Below the pieces are notes generated by a model. That model was not told where the DNA came from. It made no database searches and saw only the letters and a program-made list of their open reading frames with translations. Both the position numbers and the translations under genes were made by a program. Below, one piece after another: positions 12,279 through 20,309 of a DNA stretch of 22,192 nt. Each line of letters begins with the position of its first letter. Within the stretch, counting starts at the first letter, position 1. The DNA is from a virus, in IMG/VR virus record IMGVR_UViG_3300008119_000146, positions 1-22,192 of that record; one strand, written 5' to 3'.

Positions 12279-12752
12279 TTATTTCTTTCTCATTTCTGCA
12301 AGTTTCTCAACAGTCCTACCGCCAAAGTAAGCACCCATAATTAACATTCCCCACTGCCCCAACAAGGTTACATACGCCTCATTAGCGTTCAAGCCAAAGG
12401 CAGACATCATGGCAAACAGGAAGTAACCAGCAAAGATGGCTACAAGGCTCATAGGGCGAATGTTCTTGGACAACCAAGAGTCAGATGCCATGTCTGCGTT
12501 CCAACGGGTAGAGACATTGTTATCTTCGTTCTTCATAGCGTCTGCCGCTAACTTGGCAAAGTCTAATTCTGTTTCAGCAATCTTTTGAGCCGCCTGCGGA
12601 TCGCCTGCGATAGCCTTAGCAACAGCATCAACGGAATCAGAAACGCCAAACTTACTAGCCAAAGCGGTAATAGCCATGCCACCCAGAGGGCCAGCGACAG
12701 CAGTTGCCAACGTGGGTGCGACACCCTTGAGTAAATTGAGTAGGTCATTCAT
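12279..12752 (-). CDS. Holin (three-transmembrane type)
   Basis: The 157-residue protein resembles the Holin_3TMs family: a weakly hydrophobic N-terminal segment (APTLATAVAGPLGGMAITAL, 12-31), a charged middle, then two strong membrane spans (LVAIFAGYFLFAMMSAFG, 103-120; LLGQWGMLIMGAYFG, 130-144) and a basic tail. It would open the inner membrane to release the endolysin encoded next. Its ATG overlaps the stop of the small membrane protein upstream (ATGA), so the lysis genes are coupled. Confidence 0.85.
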   Translation of the reverse strand: MNDLLNLLKGVAPTLATAVAGPLGGMAITALASKFGVSDSVDAVAKAIAGDPQAAQKIAETELDFAKLAADAMKNEDNNVSTRWNADMASDSWLSKNIRPMSLVAIFAGYFLFAMMSAFGLNANEAYVTLLGQWGMLIMGAYFGGRTVEKLAEMRKK

Positions 12753-12901
12753 TTATTTCTCCAACAGATTTCTGCTTGCTTTTTATAGTAATCAGCCCGT
12801 TTGTCATGCTCACGCACAAACCAAGACGCACCAATTACCACCACTACTAGGAATATGGTGACAACAACCAAAACAGCGATTTCCCATATTAGTATCCCCA
12901 T
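12749..12901 (-). CDS. 50-residue membrane protein upstream of holin
   Basis: The frame starts at ATG 12901 (AGGGA 8 bases upstream; the in-frame ATG at 12907 has no room for that site) and overlaps the holin start as ATGA. A strong N-terminal span (ILIWEIAVLVVVTIFLVVVV) is followed by a charged tail (REHDKRADYYKKQAEICWRN). One span plus a charged helical tail next to holin and lysin is compatible with a small inner-membrane spanin or a holin regulator, but it is short for an i-spanin. It overlaps the upstream gene by 13 bases. Confidence 0.6.
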   Translation of the reverse strand: MGILIWEIAVLVVVTIFLVVVVIGASWFVREHDKRADYYKKQAEICWRNK

Positions 12902-13461
12902 CTCCATTCCCTGTCATACTCAACTAACCAAGTTAAAAACCAAGTAAACGTACACACATAAACAATTGCAATTAGTGTTGCTATGTATATATGTACTTTC
13001 TCTTTTATCCTTCTACGCTTCTCTTGTCTTTTAAGATATTCTTGTCTCTCAGCCGCTTGTTGTAGTTTTGTTATTGCTTTGGCTTCTTCAATCAGTTTGT
13101 CACGCTCTGCTTGAATTTCTACCCACAAGTCAGGCATACCCAACTCGTATCTAACCATGTGTTCTAAGTCTTTGTAATACTGCCTGATCTGCCTGACGTG
13201 CATTACATTATCAATCGCTTGCAGGGTTACATTCTTAACCTTGCCTTGCTTTGCTAACTCTTTTGTCTCATCCTGCTTCTTTTTGTAGTCTTCTTCTAAC
13301 TGGTCTTGACCATGAAAGAATTTCGAGAGTAACCCACCAACCTCACCAGCGATACCTGCAACCTCACCGCCAGTCTTCTTGATGTCTTGATAGGCTTGAA
13401 CTGCCGTCTTGATTCCTTCATAGGCAAGTTTGCATCCAGCAAAGATGGTGATTGGATCAAT
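12889..13461 (-). CDS. Virion-associated-type protein, frame without a normal start codon
   Basis: The coding-like frame runs from 13461 to 12889 (190 residues) but contains no ATG, GTG or TTG before the ATG at 13203, which would give only 104 residues. The upstream part reads like a true protein: DPITIFAGCKLAYEGIKTA, GGEVAGIAGEVGGLLSKFF, then charged helices. Many phage proteins of this kind begin MDPI; here the codon before DPITIF is ATT (13459-13461). The C-terminal half has a long coiled coil and one membrane span (VHIYIATLIAIVYVCTFTWF). Use of ATT, a -1 frameshift from the 703-residue gene, or a deletion of the true start are all possible. Its job may be in DNA ejection; that is inference. 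Confidence 0.6.
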   Translation of the reverse strand: MDPITIFAGCKLAYEGIKTAVQAYQDIKKTGGEVAGIAGEVGGLLSKFFHGQDQLEEDYKKKQDETKELAKQGKVKNVTLQAIDNVMHVRQIRQYYKDLEHMVRYELGMPDLWVEIQAERDKLIEEAKAITKLQQAAERQEYLKRQEKRRRIKEKVHIYIATLIAIVYVCTFTWFLTWLVEYDREWRWGY

Positions 13462-15407
13462 GGTTCGCCAAGTTGTGGTTGTGGTTGACCACCCAACTCA
13501 GGTGGAATTACCCACTCAGGAGTAGCAACAACGCCTTCTGGCAATTGATTAGACATCAAGCCGCCAGTTAACAATGGTCTAAAGTCATCTAACGACTTTC
13601 CAGACAACATAATGGCTCTACCTGCTTCTGTATCAAACGCAGAGCGAGACAACATTTCCATCAGCCTATTGGCTGGAACAGAAGCGATTGCCGCACCCGC
13701 AGGGCCACCTACGACAGAAGCCGCCGCCATCCTTGTTGCTTGAGAAGCCGCTTCATCTAAACCGCCATATGCGCCACCCTGACGAGTCATAGACTGAGAA
13801 AGGAAACTATATTTGTTTAACATAGTATCTAGATTTTCAGTAACAAATGGTTGAAGATTTTGTTTTCTAGACTGTAAGAAAGTAGAGAACTTGATTGGAT
13901 CAAAGTTACCTGCGGCATCAGTTGCTTGGGTGCGAGCAGTATTGAAAGTTGCCGCCGCTACATCAGCCTTTATATCTTCTGGCAATACCCTTGCAACCAT
14001 CATAGAAGCACGTTTTGCTCCTTCTTGACCAGTAGCCTCTGCGGAAACAATCTTTCCAACAAGTTTGGATATATCTGTCTTTAATTCACTAGAACTTGGG
14101 TCTTTAATCATTGCTACTGCTAAGTCAGCATCACGCAATGGAATAACATTACCTTTCCAGTAAGTTCTTGCGGCATCCCAAGCATCAGAGACAGTCTTGT
14201 TTTGTGCAACAGATTGGCCCCATTTATCAATGTCTCTATCCATAGCCTCAATAACTTCATTGATCCTAATGGCTTCCTTGCTACCAAGTTTATTTTGAGT
14301 CTTGGCGGCTTGCAAAGCATCCACAAGCCCTTCTCTAGCCTTACGAATATCAGAAAAAGTGAACTCTGCTGGCCCTTTAATCTCAGGAATAATTGGAACA
14401 CCAGACTCAGAAAGAATCAATCCAGCGGGTTGCTTAACTTCTTCTTTCCCAAGTTTTCCACCAAAAGAATTAAGTTTGGCTTCTAAACTTGGTCTTTCAA
14501 GGATTTTAAACAAGTCGCCATACTCAGATACAACATTCTTTACAGCCATCTCTGTTTCAGATGGAATAATTTTTGTTAAGTTGTTTTGAGTTGCAAGAGT
14601 GTCTAACTTTGTATATAACTTATTGCCTTCTCTTGTAACATCTGTATAGTTAGTTTGGATAGCCTTGGCAACATTTTCACCAGCCTTACCTGAATAAACC
14701 TTACCACCAGTTACTTTTGTTTCAATTGTTCCACCAGCGGTTTTTAACTGGTTTATGTTGTCTTTCAGCATATCCACAACGCCACCACCACGCGCTTTAC
14801 TAATGGCTTCAGCCGCACGAGTTGATTCGCTACCAGTAAAGTCACCAAGTAACTTAGGGCTAATTCCTAATGAGGCAGAAGCATCTTTAACCGCTTTAAT
14901 GTTCTCTTTGAAGTCGTAATGAGTTAGTTTTTCAATTGGTCTTCCAACTAACCCTAAAACAGCAGTTGCACCACCAGAGGTTACACCAGCCTGTGTTGCT
15001 TTCTGTCCTCTATCCTCTGTTGGTAATACGGGTTTTGTAAAGTATTCCCAAGCACCACCAAATAAACCTTGTTTTGTTATTTGTGCCAACTTTCCACCAG
15101 CACCAAACCAACCCATAGCAGAAGCGGGTGCGGCAATTGTCAGTTCGCCAACAATCTCACCCATTGCGCCCATTACTTTATTGTCGTAACTAAGACGATC
15201 AGGTTGTTGTGCAAGACGAGCATTTAACTTATCAAGTGTTTCTTGACGAGTTAATCCAGCCTTTACGCCTAGTTCCAATACGGATTGGACTAAGCCTTCA
15301 GCCATTTCTTTTCCCTTATTTACTTGACCTTTTTCAAAGTCACTAAGGTAAGTCTGTTGCATTTTTTCAGCATAAGACTTGTCTTTCCATTCATCAAATA
15401 AACCCAT
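13296..15407 (-). CDS. Large virion-internal protein (possible ejection protein), abnormal C-terminus
   Basis: This 703-residue protein is in the position of the internal virion proteins of podoviruses, which are injected with the DNA. AAGGCGG precedes the ATG. It is Ala/Gly/Lys-rich and mostly helical (MQQTYLSDFEKGQVNKGKEM, KVMGAMGEIVGELTIAAPAS, DIRKAREGLVDALQAAKTQN), with a late Ala/Gly-rich segment (AAASVVGGPAGAAIASVPAN). The last 45 residues or so (from MKESRRQF onward) have an odd composition with five AGA/AGG codons, and lie antiparallel in phase to a better coding frame (12889-13461). That tail is probably read-through into the next gene's sequence, so the original stop may be lost. 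Confidence 0.75.
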   Translation of the reverse strand: MGLFDEWKDKSYAEKMQQTYLSDFEKGQVNKGKEMAEGLVQSVLELGVKAGLTRQETLDKLNARLAQQPDRLSYDNKVMGAMGEIVGELTIAAPASAMGWFGAGGKLAQITKQGLFGGAWEYFTKPVLPTEDRGQKATQAGVTSGGATAVLGLVGRPIEKLTHYDFKENIKAVKDASASLGISPKLLGDFTGSESTRAAEAISKARGGGVVDMLKDNINQLKTAGGTIETKVTGGKVYSGKAGENVAKAIQTNYTDVTREGNKLYTKLDTLATQNNLTKIIPSETEMAVKNVVSEYGDLFKILERPSLEAKLNSFGGKLGKEEVKQPAGLILSESGVPIIPEIKGPAEFTFSDIRKAREGLVDALQAAKTQNKLGSKEAIRINEVIEAMDRDIDKWGQSVAQNKTVSDAWDAARTYWKGNVIPLRDADLAVAMIKDPSSSELKTDISKLVGKIVSAEATGQEGAKRASMMVARVLPEDIKADVAAATFNTARTQATDAAGNFDPIKFSTFLQSRKQNLQPFVTENLDTMLNKYSFLSQSMTRQGGAYGGLDEAASQATRMAAASVVGGPAGAAIASVPANRLMEMLSRSAFDTEAGRAIMLSGKSLDDFRPLLTGGLMSNQLPEGVVATPEWVIPPELGGQPQPQLGEPLIQSPSLLDANLPMKESRRQFKPIKTSRRLAVRLQVSLVRLVGYSRNSFMVKTS

Positions 15408-15418
15408 GATGTACCGCC

Positions 15419-16741
15419 TTAGTTAAGTAAGTTTTTTGACTTTAAAAACTCTTCTGCCTGTTGTCTTGTTGGTTTGCCATTATTTGCACGAATAAAAGCA
15501 TTTATTTTTTCATCCCTACTCAACTCTCCTGATTTTGCTTTTGATGGAGTGGGAGTAGTCGGGGCGGTTGGTTGTCCTTTTGACTGAAGTGTTTGTTTTT
15601 CAGTTATAAGTTCTTGCGCCAAACTTGTTTCAGCACGTTGCAAGTCTCGAATTGCACCAGCCATTCTTTCTGAACTTAAAAATGTTGATGGAGAAGCAAT
15701 TTGATCCTTTGCTCGTTGTGCGTCATCTTTTGCCTGAACGCCTTTGGCGGCATTTAGTACAGAATTAACCCTAGCAGTCAAAGCCCTTTGAATTTCATCT
15801 TTATCAATTTGTTTGCCAATTTCTTTTCCACCCCAAATTGGAGGAACAATAGAGCCAACAATATCGTATGCATTTGTTGCTAAGTTATATTTAACTTCCC
15901 CATTTTCAATCTTTGATAAAAACTTGTCTAGTTGAGGCGCACGATTTTCTATTTCTTTTAATTGCTTATCAATACCTGCAACATCTTGAATAACGCCAGC
16001 AGGTAAATTCCCTCTTGTTACTTGTTGAACAGTAGCAGTACCAGTTGTAGGCATTGATGGTCTAGCCGCTGTTGTTGATGGAGTAGTTGTTGCTCCTTCT
16101 GTTGGCGCAGGTGCTTGTTCTTGCGTTCCACTAAATCGCTTGAATGTCAATGGAAATGCTTTTGATGGATCAGTTGCTGGAATAACAACAGTTTGTCCAC
16201 TTGCTTGGTCAAAGAATGATCTTGGTTTTGCAAGCATTTGTGATGCAATATTTGCTTGAGATAAGTCATCATCAGAAGGCGTTTTTCCTTGACGCAAAGT
16301 GTTTTCAACACTACGCAGTTGTGCAATATATCTTTCATCACCAGTCAATTTGGGGATCATTGACGCTTTTAATGCTTGTGCTTCACGTAAATTTATTGAC
16401 GCTTCAGACTCGGCACGACTTTGTGCTAAGTTACTTAATTGCATAGCCCCTTGCACATCTCCAATCTGAGAAAGTTGAGATGCCGCCGATTGAAGGGCAT
16501 TTGGATCATTCATGTTTGTTCCACGCAAAATAGAATTTCTTGCGCTAATTATCTGTAACTGCGGGTCTTGTGCGCCTAATACGCCAGCCAACTGACGACC
16601 ACCATAAATAAGGCTAGTACGAGCAGATGTAAATGGGTCTTGTTGAGCCAATTCTGCTGACTGTGATAATGCCCTTCTGTTTTCTTGTGCTTGGTATGCT
16701 TCGGGAGTGCCAAACAAACCACCTACTATATCTGTTGCCAT
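15419..16741 (-). CDS. Virion structural/internal protein, 440 aa
   Basis: AAGGAG stands 7 bases before the ATG. The start MATDIVGGLFGTPEAYQAQE and the segment GGRQLAGVLGAQDPQLQIIS (47-66) are typical of large internal proteins of aquatic podovirus-like phages. The chain is helical and Gln/Ala-rich, with a Pro/Thr-rich linker (about 208-240, PAPTEGATTTPSTTAARPSM) and a Lys-rich C-terminal helix (TRQQAEEFLKSKNLLN) that resembles a small end-domain. With the 703-residue protein downstream it likely forms the ejection apparatus. No enzymatic motif seen. Confidence 0.7.
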   Translation of the reverse strand: MATDIVGGLFGTPEAYQAQENRRALSQSAELAQQDPFTSARTSLIYGGRQLAGVLGAQDPQLQIISARNSILRGTNMNDPNALQSAASQLSQIGDVQGAMQLSNLAQSRAESEASINLREAQALKASMIPKLTGDERYIAQLRSVENTLRQGKTPSDDDLSQANIASQMLAKPRSFFDQASGQTVVIPATDPSKAFPLTFKRFSGTQEQAPAPTEGATTTPSTTAARPSMPTTGTATVQQVTRGNLPAGVIQDVAGIDKQLKEIENRAPQLDKFLSKIENGEVKYNLATNAYDIVGSIVPPIWGGKEIGKQIDKDEIQRALTARVNSVLNAAKGVQAKDDAQRAKDQIASPSTFLSSERMAGAIRDLQRAETSLAQELITEKQTLQSKGQPTAPTTPTPSKAKSGELSRDEKINAFIRANNGKPTRQQAEEFLKSKNLLN

Positions 16742-16751
16742 CTGGTTCTCC

Positions 16752-17468
16752 TTAAAGATTAGCGTAGCCTAATGGTATTTGACCACCGCCATACACATCT
16801 GTATATGTTGGCGCAAGCATTGCTGAACTTGTTATTCCACCACCTGCGCCGCCATAGTTTTGTGATCTATTTCCACCAATTTGTTGAGCAAGATATGGAT
16901 TTGATCCAATGCCTTGTAAGACATTAGCCAAGGGGTTGTAAGCGTTTCCTGCTTGTGCAGTCTTAGCGGCACTTATTCCACCAGATAACAATGCTTGTCC
17001 AACATTAGCACCTGCCGTTGCAGACCTTCCACCTAATCCACTACCAATTTCAAGACCTTGTTGACCCATTTGTTCAATAGTTCCACCTAACCCCAAAGTT
17101 GTTTGGAATGGTGACAATGCGCCAACTTGACCTTGTTGGTACTGTCCAAGCAATTGTGAGCCACTACCAAACAATCCTGCACCAAATGCAGTTTGTTGTT
17201 GACCAGCCGCTTGAGCCTGTGCCGCCAACTGTGCATCTTGTTGTGCCAATGCGTTGTAATAGGCTTCTAATTCTGGATTAGACGCACCCAATCCTTGCGC
17301 TCCACTTGGTCTAGCACCAGTAGCACCAACTGACAAACCACCACGCCCTGTTTGGAATAGTTGGTTTTGCAACTGTGCATACTGTCTTTCACGGCTAGGA
17401 GCAAGCAAGTTTTGTTGCTGTTCTATGTACTTCTGAGCCGCCTCTTGAGGAGATTGATCCTGCGCCAA
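16752..17468 (-). CDS. Virion protein, C-terminal fragment of a split gene
   Basis: This 238-residue frame, openable only at a TTG (17468), reads as the later part of a known phage structural protein: LAQDQSPQEAAQKYIEQQQN, NLLAPSRERQYAQLQNQLFQ, TGRGGLSVGATG, NPELEAYYNALAQQDAQLAA, then Gly/Gln-rich repeats and TYTDVYGGGQIPLGYANL. The earlier part of the same protein lies upstream in another frame (17395-17667). In the family as I recall it, both form one chain with 50-60 residues between, so this looks like a deletion with loss of frame. No ribosome-binding site supports the TTG as a natural start. Confidence 0.6.
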   Translation of the reverse strand: MAQDQSPQEAAQKYIEQQQNLLAPSRERQYAQLQNQLFQTGRGGLSVGATGARPSGAQGLGASNPELEAYYNALAQQDAQLAAQAQAAGQQQTAFGAGLFGSGSQLLGQYQQGQVGALSPFQTTLGLGGTIEQMGQQGLEIGSGLGGRSATAGANVGQALLSGGISAAKTAQAGNAYNPLANVLQGIGSNPYLAQQIGGNRSQNYGGAGGGITSSAMLAPTYTDVYGGGQIPLGYANL

Positions 17469-17667
17469 TCAAATTACCTTGTGCATCCGTTTGGAAATTG
17501 CTTGACCCATAACGAGTAGTTACACCGACAGGACGGAATCTGGAGGCATCTGCCGCCATTCGAGCCGCTTCTCTTTGCCCCGCCGCAGATGTTTCAGCCG
17601 CACTCTTAGCGGATTCCCCCTGAAGGTATCCACCTAATAAACTAGCACCAGCAACATAAAATGGCAT
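17395..17667 (-). CDS. Virion protein, N-terminal fragment of a split gene
   Basis: The frame begins at ATG 17667 after AAGGGG and one base beyond the cupin stop. MPFYVAGASLLGGYLQGESA, an alanine-rich helix (AGQREAARMAADASRFRP) and TTRYGSSNFQTDAQGNLIGAG match the N-terminus of the structural protein whose later part lies at 16752-17468. After GAG the frame turns into SISSRGGSEVHRTATKLACS, which is the shadow of the second frame and ends at 17395. The switch occurs within TTGGCGCAGGA (minus strand, 17468-17458). The intact protein would be a helical virion component. Confidence 0.6.
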   Translation of the reverse strand: MPFYVAGASLLGGYLQGESAKSAAETSAAGQREAARMAADASRFRPVGVTTRYGSSNFQTDAQGNLIGAGSISSRGGSEVHRTATKLACS

Positions 17668-17668
17668 A

Positions 17669-17965
17669 TCAATTCCCCTTAATCAAAACTTCATCTACTT
17701 TTGACGGGTCTTTCTCGTCAGTAGCATGAACACAATACCAAACCACATCGGTGATGGCTTTTACACCATGATTCTCACCAGCCTTAATATCAATACAAGC
17801 AGGGGCTTCAACAATCTGAATGTCACCCTCTTTAACAACTACAACCTTACCTTTGGCAATAATCCCAAAATGGGAGTAATTGTGCTTATGTTGCATGAGC
17901 ATCTGCCCCGCACTAATGTGCGTTTCTTTGGCATACAGTCCATCAGAAAAGTGGTGTGTAATCAT
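17669..17965 (-). CDS. Cupin-domain protein
   Basis: The 98-residue protein has the two cupin motifs. The first is MQHKHNYSHFGIIAKGKVVV (24-43), with histidines H26, H28 and H32 as metal-ligand candidates; the second is DIKAGENHGVKAITDVVWYC (59-78), with H66. It would be a single small beta-barrel, possibly metal-binding. It lies between the tail-fibre gene (2-base gap) and the split virion gene, inside the structural block, so it may be a virion or fibre accessory; an enzyme for host metabolite or sugar change is an alternative. Substrate cannot be read from the sequence. Confidence 0.82.
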   Translation of the reverse strand: MITHHFSDGLYAKETHISAGQMLMQHKHNYSHFGIIAKGKVVVVKEGDIQIVEAPACIDIKAGENHGVKAITDVVWYCVHATDEKDPSKVDEVLIKGN

Positions 17966-17967
17966 TC

Positions 17968-18753
17968 TTATCTCAATTCAAACCAATAGGCAGGATTTTG
18001 ACCCGCACTAGACTGCACAGAATAAGTAGCACCAATTGGAACAATGAAGTCCACGTTAGCCCTTGGATATAAGTCTTGCTCTGTATAGTAAGCAGTAGCA
18101 CCATTAACAGTAGCCGTATAGTTACCATTTCCTGTTGCAGTCCATGCCACAGCCACCCAAATAGGCTTGCCAGTAGAGTTAGTGTATGTTGTATTCAAAC
18201 CACGACTGCCTAAGACATTCTGATAAGTTTGAGTTGAACTACCAAGAATATTGGTTGCATTGGTTGCAGTTGTTGCGTTTGTCACCGCAGTAGAGCCAAT
18301 AGCAGACACAATGTCAGAGGCAGAAGCCGCACTCAATGCGCTAGTTCCATTGCCTTTGACAATTGCACCAGAAGAGATTGATGTTGCCCCTGTACCGCCT
18401 TGCGGAACAGTCAAAGCAGTAGTTAGACCAGTAATCGAGGTAATGTCAGAGTTAGCACCAGAAGCCGCCGCACTCAGGTTTGTACGAGCATTTGCCGCAG
18501 TTGATGCACCAGTACCGCCATCAGCCACAGCCAAATCTGTAATGCCAGTAATAGTTCCTGCGCTAATTGCAACAGTTCCTATCGTTGTTGTGCCAGTAAA
18601 GGTAGGGCTTGTTGTGTCTGCCTTAGTAGCAATAGCCGTAGCAATGTTGTTGAACTCAGTATCAATCTCAGTTCCCTTGACAATCTTTAAAGCATTGCCA
18701 GAAGATAGGTTATCTTTGGTAGCAAAGTTCGTGCTTTTGGTGTAATCACTCAT
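17968..18753 (-). CDS. Tail fibre / appendage protein with Gly-Thr-rich repeats
   Basis: AAGGGA precedes the ATG, which overlaps the stop of the nozzle gene. The first 70 residues (VKGTEIDTEFNNIATAIATK) attach to the tail in such proteins, followed by collagen-like beta repeats TSPTFTGTTTIGTVAIS, VADGGTGASTAANARTNL and VPQGGTGATSISSG, then a C-terminal head (YQNVLGSRGLNTTYTNSTGK, ATVNGATAYYTEQDLYPRAN) likely to bind the host surface. At 261 residues it is short. The repeated GGTGA units are where recombination between phages often occurs. Confidence 0.85.
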   Translation of the reverse strand: MSDYTKSTNFATKDNLSSGNALKIVKGTEIDTEFNNIATAIATKADTTSPTFTGTTTIGTVAISAGTITGITDLAVADGGTGASTAANARTNLSAAASGANSDITSITGLTTALTVPQGGTGATSISSGAIVKGNGTSALSAASASDIVSAIGSTAVTNATTATNATNILGSSTQTYQNVLGSRGLNTTYTNSTGKPIWVAVAWTATGNGNYTATVNGATAYYTEQDLYPRANVDFIVPIGATYSVQSSAGQNPAYWFELR

Positions 18754-20309
18754 GATAGTTTCCCTTGTTTAGCCTGTATCTCAATCTTCTGAATAGACAA
18801 TGGTGTTCCATTTATGTCTGACTCATATCCAGTTTGAACAACCTTTCCAGCACCCGTTGCAGAAACAACAAGCGTTTGCAAAGCAATACCATCGCTGTAC
18901 TGAGCAATAGTTGTAGCATTTGCACCATACTCAGCAATCCCGTAATAGGACTCGCCCTGAGTAGGAATCGTGCTGTTGTCTGACAAGTAGTTGGTCTTAA
19001 AGTCAAATCCCCACTTAAATGTAACAGTCTGGTTGCTACCACCAATCACAACAATAGACAACTTCTTCAAGATAGATGTTTGATTCTGATCACCTAAATC
19101 AGCATGGTTTGTGTAATACAACATCCTATAAGAAGATGTGTAATCTTGATAAGTGCTATACAAGCCAATATAGCCATTCTTACCAATGTATAGACTTCCA
19201 TCTCTTCGAGATAACAATGCTGTTGGCTGAATAGAATCCCAAGTTGTTACCCTAGATGCGCCATTTTGCAATATGCCTTTTGTATCAAAGCAATACACAG
19301 CACCAATGCTAGGCGTAGTCAACAAGTAAAACGCTTCACGCTCAGAGTAGACAGACTTAATGTTGGCTAATGTCTCACCAGCAATAACGCTAGTTAAGTC
19401 ATTACGGATGTTCTTAGACAAGTCCCTCTCAGGCGCAGACTTCTCTTGGATCGTTCTCATCAATGAACGAACACCAGAGTTGGATAAAAACAACACATCT
19501 GTGCTTGTCGTCTGAATACTGTCTCTAGCAATGCAACCAATTCCTTCAACTGTGTCGCTCAAGGTCATAGTAGACGGGCTAGTAGCACCTGAATACACAA
19601 GAATCTGACGCATACCAAAGATGAACAAGAAGCCGTTATGAGCCGCCAAACCAGTAATCTGGTCAGCACCATTCACCCATACATTGTTGACATTCAAAGA
19701 ACCAGCAGTTCCTGTTGACCACACATGACCTGCAATCAAATCACTAAAGTAAACAGTAGCATTGTTAGAGGTAGTGTTAGCCGCCCACAAACGACCAAAT
19801 GCTGATATACAAATGTTTGCATCAGGCACAGTAGCCGCATAGCCTGTTTTCTCAGAAACTCGTCTATATGTAGTTGTACTTACGGCTGGGTCATATATCA
19901 ATGGGTTATAACCAGACTGAAAAAAGTAGGTTATTCCATTTAAAGAAGCACATTGCCAGTTACTTGCTGTGATAGTTGGGGCTGTGCCCCCTCCCCCGTA
20001 GGTGAGTTCTGTAACAACATTGGATGCACCCAACTTGAATAACTTATTGTTTCCAGCAAATAAAACAGTCAAAGTGCCATCAGCCTGAACTAACTCATGG
20101 ATAACTTTTACATCATTAGCACCCAAGTTGCCACTAGATGAGTTAACTCTTGACCAGCCTTTACGTGCGCCAATGCGTCCATATTGGTCAATGATGCAAT
20201 TTGTTGCAACCAAAGCATAGCCTTGGCCTAAGTCCAAAGGAGAATCTTGGGTGTTTAACCCGTAAAAGCCTGGTGCGCTTATGCTAGAGACTTGGATTCC
20301 TTGACTCAT
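18750..20309 (-). CDS. Tail nozzle / tubular protein (gp12-like)
   Basis: The 519-residue protein starts with SAPGFYGLNTQDSPLDLGQG (10-29), ATNCIIDQYGRIGARKGWSR (35-54), a hallmark of the T7 gp12-type nozzle group in podoviruses. The rest is beta-rich with propeller-like segments, such as ISAFGRLWAANTTSNNATVY and GFLFIFGMRQILVYSG. It forms the end of the short tail through which DNA leaves. It overlaps the adaptor gene by 4 bases (ATGA) and the fibre gene likewise, so adaptor, nozzle and fibre are translationally coupled. Confidence 0.8.
   Translation of the reverse strand: MSQGIQVSSISAPGFYGLNTQDSPLDLGQGYALVATNCIIDQYGRIGARKGWSRVNSSSGNLGANDVKVIHELVQADGTLTVLFAGNNKLFKLGASNVVTELTYGGGGTAPTITASNWQCASLNGITYFFQSGYNPLIYDPAVSTTTYRRVSEKTGYAATVPDANICISAFGRLWAANTTSNNATVYFSDLIAGHVWSTGTAGSLNVNNVWVNGADQITGLAAHNGFLFIFGMRQILVYSGATSPSTMTLSDTVEGIGCIARDSIQTTSTDVLFLSNSGVRSLMRTIQEKSAPERDLSKNIRNDLTSVIAGETLANIKSVYSEREAFYLLTTPSIGAVYCFDTKGILQNGASRVTTWDSIQPTALLSRRDGSLYIGKNGYIGLYSTYQDYTSSYRMLYYTNHADLGDQNQTSILKKLSIVVIGGSNQTVTFKWGFDFKTNYLSDNSTIPTQGESYYGIAEYGANATTIAQYSDGIALQTLVVSATGAGKVVQTGYESDINGTPLSIQKIEIQAKQGKLS

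Noticed and set aside
13296-13461. Simple programmed -1 frameshift linking the 703-residue protein to the next frame
   Set aside because: I found no standard slippery heptamer in the overlap; kept only as one of several explanations for the missing start.
18251-18745. 164-codon plus-strand frame
   Set aside because: It is antisense to the tail-fibre repeats; its Val/Ala-rich product is the shadow of Gly/Thr/Ala codons.
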